Shown here in pieces: positions 51,471-61,100 of a DNA stretch of 64,000 bases. Position numbers and translations under genes: made by a program. Under the pieces are notes generated by a model, which searched no databases, was not told where the DNA came from, and worked only from the letters and a program-made list of their open reading frames with translations. Numbering within the stretch: position 1 is the first letter of the stretch; each line of letters opens with the position of its first letter. Source of the stretch: Rhodamnia argentea (lineage: Eukaryota; Streptophyta; Magnoliopsida; Myrtales; Myrtaceae); assembly GCF_020921035.1 (NCBI RefSeq), contig NC_063154.1:5022001-5086000 (forward strand), given 5' to 3'.

Positions 51471-54400
51471 TCAGAGCTTCGCCCGGGCCATTGTCTGGCC
51501 CGATCTGATCGGGAGCCCTAACTCGACCCAATACGGGTCGTTCCCACCAAGACCCCTGAAGAACTTGTCGACCATTTCATCGGTGACCAACTCCAGCTTT
51601 GGCGGGTCCCACTGCACTCGTCAAGATAAACAAGGGGGAACTTTAGGAAAATTAAGAATATGTACAGATAATTTTTCTACTTTTCTAACTTCGTTCGGCT
51701 TTTCTTTAAACTTTGAACGCTCAGGATGTCCGAAATTATTTTCCAACAATTTAAAAAGTTTTGAATTTATAAGGCATAATTTGCTAATCCTGATGATTGT
51801 ATACCTGGGGCTTTTTGTCCTTGTCAAATAGCATCGCTCTTGAACCCTGAAAAACATGGATTTCATCGTCCACGGTCAGGACATTACACACACATATACA
51901 CACGTGTGCCTATATATATATGTGTATGTATAGAAGGAATAACAAAAATTAATTCAAGAAGGGACCTCATAGAAATCTCGATGCATGGACCGGCGCAACA
52001 TATGGCAGGAAATTGCGTAATCACGAGTCAGACATTGTTCGATAGTTTCTGCGCGTCCTTCTCTCATCTGGGGTGGCAAATTTGATGACGTCAATAAATT
52101 TTTCCTAACTCACTCAGTTCATGGTCACTTGTACATTATAATGCAAAAAAAAAGAAAAAAAAAAGAACAATTTGTCGCGCATGAAAATCAAGGAAGTAAA
52201 GGAAAAAAAAGTGATGGGCATTCAATTACGCACCGATTTCAGAGTTATTTTGAGGCTTGTTGGGGAGGCTGATTTCATCGACCTTATAGCATCTTTGATC
52301 CATTTCTTTTCTCCATCATTCTCAACCTCATTTTCCTGCACAACCAACAAAAAAAAAAAAAAAAACAAGGAGATAAAAAAAGACATAAGTCGAGTGGTTT
52401 AGTAAAAACGAAGCGCAAAATCGCACGGAAATTATTCGCTTTTTCGCTTGGGTTGTTTACCAACGATGATAATATCTCTTCGACGGTGGGTTTCGAGAAG
52501 CATCTGTTGATAATCTCCAATCTAGCATCGCCAAACAACCAATGTCAATTGAGCGGACAAATTTTCGATGCCTTTTTTTTTTTTCTTTTCGTTTGATCGA
52601 TTTAGTAAAATGACAATCGAGTACGATGCCGAGCAACTGTATTGAAATTTTTCGGAAGCTACACCAATTTAATTACCTCCTGAAACTGCTGTTTTCCTTG
52701 AGATTTGGTTTTTGAGCGAATCTGTTTAATAAATCGGAAATGGTCGACTTCTTAAGAGGCCCTTCCTCGCATAGGCTCTTTTCCAGCAACGGAAGGTCCT
52801 GAAACAAACTCAAAAAATTATTATTATTATTATTTTTTGGGATAATCACACAAATGGTCCTTGAACTATGATCAAATATCTAATGTGGTCCCTGAATTTT
52901 AATTTTACCAATATGGTCCATGAACTTTTGGAACATGTTTAACTTGATTCATGAATTACGGAAAGATGTTCAATGTAGTACTTTCATTAGTTCAAGTACG
53001 GGGATGACTTCGTACATTTTCTTATAGTTTAGGGAATAAGTTGAACATGCTCCAAAAGTTCGGGGATCACTTGAACAAATTGAAATTTTATGGATTATAT
53101 TGCACATTGGATTAAAGTTTAGGGACCATTTTTGTCAAATTAAAAGTTCAGGGATCACCTTGCATATTGGGCCAAAGTTTAGGGATCATTTGTGTCATTT
53201 TCACTTTTTTTCTTATTCGAAATGTAAGTAACAATAACGATAGAGAGATGATAATTAGAGGAAAAAGGTAAAATCTATGAAGAATTAGGGGTGATCGGTT
53301 TCCGATCCGATCTGGTTCCGTTCCCCTTAAGAACGGGGGACCGGACCGGTGATCCCGGTTCCCATTTGTGGAACTGGGGATCGGATGGCTACCCCGGGAA
53401 CCGGGAACTAATAACACGACAAATTTCTGAATGTGCCCAAGACAGAGAGTATCTTTTCCTTTTCTAGGATTCATTGTTATTTTTTTACTCTGGTTTTAGC
53501 TTCTTGGATGTGATTTAATTACTCATCAAGATTTTACCATTCTTAGTGACAGAAGAAGGCAATCACAAAACAACAAAAGAAAGAAGCAAACACTAAACAA
53601 TAAATATTATGGTTACATTTTTTTTTTTAAAATTCGATCGGTTCGATTTGGGCGGTCCGATCGGGTCTTATGTCCCTGGAACCGAGAATCACACCGCTCG
53701 GCCATCGGTTCCAATATTAAGAACCGGGAACCGGACCACCGATTTGATCGGGTCCGGGCTGTTCCCGATTCGGGGGATCCGATTTGCTCACCCCTATCAA
53801 GAATACAATAATTACTCAGAGTAAAATAGCCCATGCAGATAAATGAAAAATTACCTTGGAGAGCACAAAATGAGATGCGAGACCACAAGCAAGCATCTCG
53901 CCGCCGTCCAGGCGCGCGCCGGTGAGCGCCAGATATTCTCCTACGGCATTCAACCTTCCACGATGTGATTCGCAAACGATAGGACTCGAAAAAGAGAAAT
54001 TTAAGTTCGTTTGCTGCGCGTTTTGGTTACGGATTGACCCGATAAGGTTGTCATGCAAAAACTATGGTCGATGTTAACATCGACGGCGATGAAATAAACC
54101 AAACGATGCGCTTACCGAAAGAGCCCGGAAGCTTAGACAGGAACTTCGATGCGCCGACATCCGGAAAGAGACCTATCGATGCTTCCGGCATTGCAAATAC
54201 CTGTTCATTATCCAACAAGAATATGGTAGTTAACATAGTAAGCAAAACACGTATAGACCGGGCAATTGGCGGACCGACAGCTAGTGAGATTAATCTTGAA
54301 ATAAAACTGCATTTGAAAATCGATAGCAAGGGACCGGACATTCGATACCGTGTTCTCGGTGACGACGCGGAACGCGGCGTGCATCCCGAGCCCAGCTCCG

Positions 54401-55822
54401 CCGCCCATCACGATCCCATCGACCAGCGCAATCTTTGACGGCATTTCAAGTCACGCGGTCGGAGAAAACATACGTACATTATATCGGGAGATTTAGATGG
54501 CCCTCGCGTAAAACGATTTAAATCTTCGACCTTAGGTCGACATGATCGATCAACTATTTGGATTACGCAAAGATAAATTGTGATTGTGAAGTGATTTGAA
54601 CTGACCACAGGTTTGGTGCAAGTGGCAATCAGATAATCCAAGATGAGCTCACTCCTGTAAAAAGCACCGGCGAAGCTCCAATGCCCTGCCCCCGATGAAC
54701 AGATTACTCCCTTCACATCTCCTCCGGAACAAAACGCCTTGCCGTTTCCCTGATAAAAAGAAGTTTTGTCTCATGACATCTCTACATCTACATTAACAAC
54801 AGAGTCAAAAAGCTCTTCACTTTCAATCCGAAACTTTTACTGAACAGCTTCAATAGGGATCAAGCCGGTTGTGAAGATGAAAGAAGCGGTAAGCCTCGGC
54901 TTGTAAGCCCTGCCCGCAGTCTTAATGCCCATCAAACGAGTAGATCGGGTCGGGTCGGGTCGAAAAGGGTCAGACTCAAGTAGACCAGTTTAACCCGTTC
55001 TGTGAGCACGGAGTGAGCAAGCGCGAGAGAGAATAAAAAGAGAGCCACAGAGATGGGGTGAATCTAAATAATTTATGATCCATTTACGTCCAATTTTTTA
55101 CCAATTTTATTAAATACAACTAATCCACGTAACATCTCAACCCATCATAGATGGGTTAAGAAATCGGTTCATGATCCATTTTGACCGGTCTGCCTTCAGT
55201 CAATATGGGGGGGGGGAGGTATTGGTTCCTAAGACCGGCGGATTTGTGTGCAGTGAAATCACCACAAGATCTCGTAAACCTTTTCGACATCCGAAAGGAG
55301 GAACCACAGAGACATTTCTGTATTCACCTTTAGAGTTATGCATTCGACTGCCGGATCACATTCATACGCTTCCAAGGCCCTTGACATCTGAACCACCTGC
55401 AATTAGGAGAGGAAAAAAAAAAGAGAACGGTTTTTAACACAAAGCAATCCCATAAACGACAGCATCAAATCTTAATAACGAACGGGTCGTGGAGAACTGT
55501 CATATGACACGTCCTATGTACAGATCTCGATTGTGAAGTCATTTCTTGATTTCGCAAAGTACATAGGAAATGAATGAAGGTTCGAGAGGTCTCGATCCGT
55601 GCCGTACTCTGTAAAGAAACCCTGTCTAAACTCGAGGGAATTATCGACTCACCCAACCGGGGCGATGCCCTATGTACGGAACGGTACGAACCGTAACCAA
55701 ACATTCATCTAATGACGATTATCATAGGACATCTCTTCGGCACTAAATTATCCCTGCCGCTTCCCGTTTTTGATAAATTATGGATGAGGTTGTTTGACCA
55801 CATTCATAAAATATGGAGAAAA

Positions 55823-55861
<39 letters not shown>

Positions 55862-56151
55862 ATAACATTGTAATACTTATTGGACTCCATTATAATAAAA
55901 CTGTTCATACCATTTCATAAGTGAGGCAGTTCAGTTTCGCGGGCCTGTTCAGTATCACCTTCCTCACGCTCGAGATCTCTTCGAACAAAACCTGAACTCA
56001 CCAGCAGTTCTTGCATCAAGAAAATCACCCCCAAGAAAGAGACCCATAGATCCGAAAGCGTGCAAGATACGAAGCACGTGCATGGCGGAACCGGACGATA
56101 CACATGTACCTGGCCGTCGTCCTCGAGGTCGAAAGAGCACCGGAAAGCCAT
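51471..56151 (-). CDS. 3-hydroxyisobutyryl-CoA hydrolase-like protein (crotonase superfamily), copy a
   Basis: It belongs to the enoyl-CoA hydratase/isomerase fold, HIBYL-CoA hydrolase-like branch, closest by memory to Arabidopsis At1g06550. Relatives hydrolyse 3-hydroxyisobutyryl-CoA in valine breakdown; the substrate here is inferred. The exons are 56151-56110, 55991-55911, 55396-55328, 54749-54606, 54432-54349, 54200-54116, 53940-53855, 52798-52677, 52521-52461, 52335-52234, 52067-51966, 51846-51805 and 51611-51471 (386 aa). The oxyanion-hole stretches CSGGD (GGD 73-75) and GIVMGGGAGLG (about 118-128) are intact, as are Glu146 and Asp154 in MPEASIGLFPDVGAS. GEYLALTGARLDG and EIINRCFSKPTVEEI are family marks. 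The protein ends RAKL; there is no obvious transit peptide, so peroxisomal or cytosolic location is possible. Intron 3 and intron 7 hold repeat elements. It is a tandem duplicate of the gene at 58133-63553. Confidence 0.9.
51878..51931. repeat. Alternating AC/AT/GT tract in intron 11 of copy a
   Basis: Runs of ACACACATATACACACGTGT are followed by TATATATATATGTGTATGTA. They are purine-pyrimidine alternating and partly self-complementary, able to form a hairpin. Confidence 0.7.
52843..53198. mobile_element. MITE-like element with ACACAAATGRTCC ends, in intron 7 of copy a
   Basis: The left end reads ATCACACAAATGGTCCTTGA and the right end on the opposite strand ATGACACAAATGATCCCTAA. The interior repeats motifs such as GGTCCNTGAA and AAGTTCRGGGATCA in inverted orientation around the centre near 53000. 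No coding capacity. A diverged relative lies at 60395-60685, also in intron 7, of copy b. Confidence 0.7.
53286..53796. mobile_element. Inverted-repeat element with TAGGGGTGA ends, in intron 7 of copy a
   Basis: The left end is TAGGGGTGATCGGTTTCCG and the right end on the other strand is TAGGGGTGAGCAAATCGG. GC-rich arms carry multiple GGTTCCGGTTC/GAACCGGGAACC motifs that pair with each other. Such AGGGGTGA-ended elements are common in plant introns. A likely second member is at 62498-62891. Confidence 0.6.
54935..55195. mobile_element. Repeat related to 28093-28500, in intron 3 of copy a
   Basis: It begins with GGGTC repeats (ATCGGGTCGGGTCGGGTC). Then, in the same order as the element at 28093-28500, come GAGCACGGAGTGAGCA, a GAGAGAATAAA stretch, ATTTATGATCCATTTACG, ACAACTAATCCA, CATCTCAACCCATCA and a TTTTGACCGGTC end. 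Similarity is clear by eye but I did not measure it. Confidence 0.6.
55824..55857. repeat. (GA)n microsatellite in intron 2 of copy a
   Basis: A pure GA tract lies about 55 bp from the exon 2 donor. Copy b has a GA tract in the equivalent place (63129-63151). Confidence 0.9.
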
Positions 56152-56169
56152 GGCAGCAGCACTTGATTC

Positions 56170-56170
<1 letters not shown>

Positions 56171-56199
<29 letters not shown>
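56171..56199. repeat. (GA)n microsatellite in the leader of copy a
   Basis: A perfect GA run of about 29 bp lies 20 bp upstream of the ATG and directly below a TATA-like box, so it would read as a CT-rich 5' UTR. Confidence 0.9.
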
Positions 56200-56201
<2 letters not shown>

Positions 56202-56202
56202 G

Positions 56203-56213
56203 TATATATATAC
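56203..56213 (-). promoter_or_regulatory. Candidate TATA box of hydrolase-like copy a
   Basis: The minus strand reads GTATATATATACC about 52-60 bp upstream of the start codon. A transcript starting about 30 bp below it would begin inside the GA/CT microsatellite. Inference from spacing only. Confidence 0.4.
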
Positions 56214-58132
56214 AATGGCGAGGTACAGATTAGGGTTTATCAGAAGGTCCAAATGTGGTGGTTCCTGTTCATTTAAGTCTGTCCGTATATACACAACGGC
56301 CTCAGAGCTAGGTTATTTATTGGTGTGGCTGAGAACTTACCATCAATGGTCATTTTGCTAGTGCCCCAGTTGCGCTCCCTCGTTTATTATTTCCCCCCCA
56401 AAATGCATTGCAACCCCATTCTACCTGCTGGATTCCATACTTATTTTCTCCGTTCCACGCATCAAGCTTCTATCGACCCCGTACTCTGGGAGTAAATATG
56501 AAGCATGGCCCGGTCTCGGTTCGCGCTTTGCTCCGCCTTTGATCGGAAGGAACTCTCTCGAACCGGTATCCCGAGCGGTGGGTCAAGAACATGAAGATTG
56601 TCCCTGTGCAAACTCGACTTAGAAAAGATGAATATGGATAACGTGGATCGGATGGTTGTTTTCCTTCTACCTAGTTGGAGGTGTTGCATTCCAGTTCATT
56701 TGCGGGTCACGATCTCGGAGGCGCTGCCGTCATTTTGGGTGCCATGTTCTCCGACCACCTTGGGTCGGAGGGAATTCGCTCCGACCATCTCTGATTGGTG
56801 GGTTACAAACGTGTATGCCGCCCACTTCTAGCTTTAGTTAAGACCGCATGTGGTGAATGTTCATAACTTGTATCCTAATAATTGGAGACATGGTTGGAGG
56901 AAACTATAGTTAAGTTGCATTGCATATAGGTAAGGTTTATAACTTGTGACCCACCTATAAGAAGCTCGTTTGTATCTGTTCAAGGAAGTTTTCTTTGATT
57001 AGGAATGGAGGCAAATATAACCCATGTCTATATATATATATATATAAAGGAAGTCGCCAATCCAACAGTTTGTGAGTTACGTTAGTTAGTTTTGACCATA
57101 CGATCGCCCAATCAATGAGTGTTTTATGCAAAACATGCGGTGATGATGTGTGGATCTGCGGTTAAAATTGTACCATTCTTGACAATCTTATCGGAGAAGC
57201 ATTTTCCATATATAGACTACCAATAAGAAAATTAATCATTGAGCAAAATGAAGTAAAAGGTAAAACTTTTCGAACTTTGCCAACTCATCGATCTTTGGGT
57301 GATTGTAAAAATAATGATATCTTGTGGGCCATAAATTCTTGAAGAAGTGGACCCCACAATAATTATTTATTATTTATTTTTTAATTTTTGTGGCTCACAA
57401 ACCTTTTTGTTGATACTACAATGGGCCACATGGAATGGAGTAAGTCCTCCAATAATTGTGTCTGACAAATGGGAGTAGGGCCATAGCTGATCCGAAAATG
57501 GCAGGGAGTTAATCGTATGTCGAAAAAGGGCCTGAAAGTGTGACTCTTCATTATAAACTCCAAGGATAGAAAAAGTGACATGACTGAGAAAATTACCTAA
57601 TCAGTCTCAAATATATAGTATGTCAGCCGATTTAGTCATAAAATTTTCAATTTTATCAATGCCGTGCTCGACCTTTTAACGATTTTTGGATGCATCCCCT
57701 CCAACCAATTTAGGTAGGGAAATTCTAACTTGGAGATCCATTCAATACCGATTGTCCTATGTGATTTTGACTTGCAAGCTCCATCCAAACAATGTTGTTT
57801 TGAGAAATTTCTCATATAGCAATCATATAGAAATGTATATAAGGTTCTTGAAATTATTCCTAATTTCTCGAAACGGTGTTTGCAATAAAGCGCCGATAAG
57901 ATGAAGCTTCTTACAGTATAGCTAACATGGAGGCAGGAGAATCCCACGTCTCTTTGTTTCGACCAAACTAGAAGGGTGACTCTAAAATTGATGCATCAAA
58001 TATAATTAGACTAAAGTTCAAGCGACTAATTCATGAGGCAGTTGTGGGTCGAAACATGCCCATAAATTACGATATAATGAGATCCCACAAAACAGAAACC
58101 ATCAGATATCCAAAAGGAGCACGTGACGTCCC

Positions 58133-61100
58133 TCAGAGCTTCGCACGTGATCGGGTCTGACCTGACCGAATCGGGAGCTGTAAGCTAACCCAATCCTGAT
58201 CGATCCCATCAAGGCTCGTGAAGAACTTGTCCACCATCTCATCGGGGATCAATTCCAGCTTCGGTGGGTCCCACTGCATTTTGTTAGGAAAAACATGAAT
58301 GGATTAATTGATTAATTAATTAATATTCGCCACGAATTTGAACATGACGCGCTAATTAATCTAGATTAGAATAACGTTACCTTGGCCTTTTTGTCCTTGT
58401 CAAATAGGGTCGCTCTTGAACCCTTAAAAAAAATTCCAGGTTATATAAACACATGTATAATTTGGGACAAATCGAAAATTAAAAACAGGATGAATAAATA
58501 AGATTTAATTCAAAGGGACCTCGAAGAAATCTCTATTCACGGATCCTCGCAACACGTGGCAGAAGATGGTGTATTCATGAGCAAGGCATTGCTCGAGGTT
58601 TTGTGTCCGTCCTTTTCTTATCTGTAGTCGCGAAACTTAATCTCAATTAGACTTTATTACCATGAAGTAAACCCCCGCGAAAATAATTAGATTAATCTAA
58701 AATCTCCTAATCTCCCCTATTATTACCGATTTCAAAGTTATCTTAAGACTTGTTGGGGAGGCTGATCTCATGGACTTCACAGCGCCTTCGATCCAGTTCT
58801 CGGCTCCATTATTTTTTATCTCATTTTCCTGCAAAATTTTGAAGATTAATCCACAAAGCGAGAAACGAAAAATTCGAGTGGGATTAATCGCTTTTCTCGG
58901 CGCGAAATAAATTACCGGCGACGAGAATATCTCTTCAACGGTGGGTCTCGAGAAGCACCCGTTGATGATCTCCAATCTGCTCGCCCAAAAGATTAACGCG
59001 ATAATTGCGATTAATACTAGCATTTGTGGCATGAAATAGGAAGCTCGAAGAATTACCTCCTTAAAATGCTATTTTCGTTTAGATTAGGGTTGTGCGCGAA
59101 TTTGTTTAATAAAGCCGAAATGGTTGATTTGCTGACGGGGGCCTCCGGACACAATGCTTTTTCCAGCCGTGGAAGCTCCCGAAACCCACAAACGATGAGC
59201 TTTTATTAGATAGATAAATAGTTTGGTTGTCTGGATTTCTAGCCAAGATAAGATTAGATAGGATGTAATATGAGATTCAAAAACTTAGTCATATCCTATC
59301 TATTGTCCGGTGAATCACAATAATAAAGTCAAATATGTTCATATCCTATGTGTTCATTATTTGGTATTTACGACATATCGATGTACGAACGGAGACATAA
59401 TCTCTCTTAATTCACTACCAAATCTAGTAATAGAGAGAAAATATAATCATTTACTTTTGCGACTATGAAAAGCGTTACCGCTCTCGCTATTTTCTTTAAA
59501 CTTCAACATGAACCATAAAGCTACGGAGGAGAAGGAATTTTGACTCTCTTTATGCTTTCATAGACTTTTGATGTGGACCAAAAAGCTAAGAAGGAGAAGG
59601 AGTTTCGACTCTCTCGTCATTTTCGTAGAGTTTTTTCGTGAACTAGAAAACTACAAAGGAGTCATGAAACTTCAACATGAACTAAAAATATATAGTAGAA
59701 TGAGATGGAAATGCTAATTTTTTAAAGAAATTTCATTGCCTCTCGTTCTTCGAGAATTAGAAAGATCATTTTCAAGTTTGAATATGTTCATTTAAAATAT
59801 GGGTTCTTCTACTTTGTTTTTTTCACTTATTTTTAAATTTTAAATCTCTTTTTATCATTCCTTTTATTCCCTTCCATCATTTCTTAGCAAATTTTAATAC
59901 TATTATATTTAAACTCTGTATAGATATAGATACTAGGTGTGTGTATATATGCACACACAAACTATATATTATAAAATAGAAAGAAATTAAATAATAAATA
60001 AAAATCAGAACAGATAAAAACTAAAATTTTTTTATTTTGATTTTTCTATTTAACACTAGAATTCAACTATAAATTCAATTCAATTATTATTTTATTTTTA
60101 TTATTTAAGAAGTTTGTTATTAAAAAATAGTTTTTGTAGCATGAACAATATCCACCTTTATCCGACCTTCCCCATGGGATAATTTTATCCGGGCTATATT
60201 CTCTTTATATCCCAATATATCCCGTCCCGGGCATGAACCAAGCATCGGATATGATAAATTTTATCATATTCTGACTTTTATCTTGATCAAACATAGCCTT
60301 AGGGTTTTAAAGATGAGGGTTCTACGGAGGAAATCGGTGAATTATAATACATAACTTATAATCAAATGGAATTAAGTTAAAGTACAAATTATATAGGGAT
60401 AAGAGAATAAATGGTCCTTGAATTTTGGTATATTGTGTAATGTCGTCCATGAACTTTTAATTTGAATAATGTGATCCCTCAACTTTGACACAATGTGCGA
60501 CATCGTCCTTAATCTTTTAATTTGTTCAACATTATCCATGAACTACACACATGTAAACGTTCAATATAGTCCCTATATCATATATATTATTTTTAAAAGT
60601 TCATGGATGATGATGAACAAATTAAAAGTTTAGGAATGACATTACAAGTTGGATCAAAATTCATGAACTGTTTGTGTCCCCCAATTATATACTATTTTTA
60701 TGGAATTAGGACCAAGCTGACTGCAGAAGCTTCTAAGTGAGTCTGTGTGAAAAGAAAAGTAAGTTACCGTGGAGAGCACAAAATGAGATGCGAGACCACA
60801 AGCCAACATTTCACCTCCGTCCAGCCGTGCACCAGTAAGGGCCAAGTATTCTCCTATAGAGTTAGGAGAAATAATGTCTTGAAAATTCGAAAGCATTGAC
60901 TAAAGATTTATTTCGACGACCATAAATGTCTATGAATTGAACAAAAATTGGAAAAAAAAAAAGTGCATTTGATTGTTGTGATCAACATGTACAAGAGTAT
61001 GTCATCTCTCTCTCTTTAATGTGACCGATATTGAATTGTTTTCCTTAGTTAAATTTACGGATAAAACCATTCAAAATCCCAGACCAATATTTTAACGACG

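Larger units (their letters stand above)
56152..58132. other. Spacer between the tandem hydrolase-like genes
   Basis: The first 150 bp are the leader and core promoter of copy a. The remainder is AT-rich, with a TA microsatellite near 57030-57046 and no recognisable gene. The last part is the 3' flank of copy b. No repeat boundaries are evident. Confidence 0.5.
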
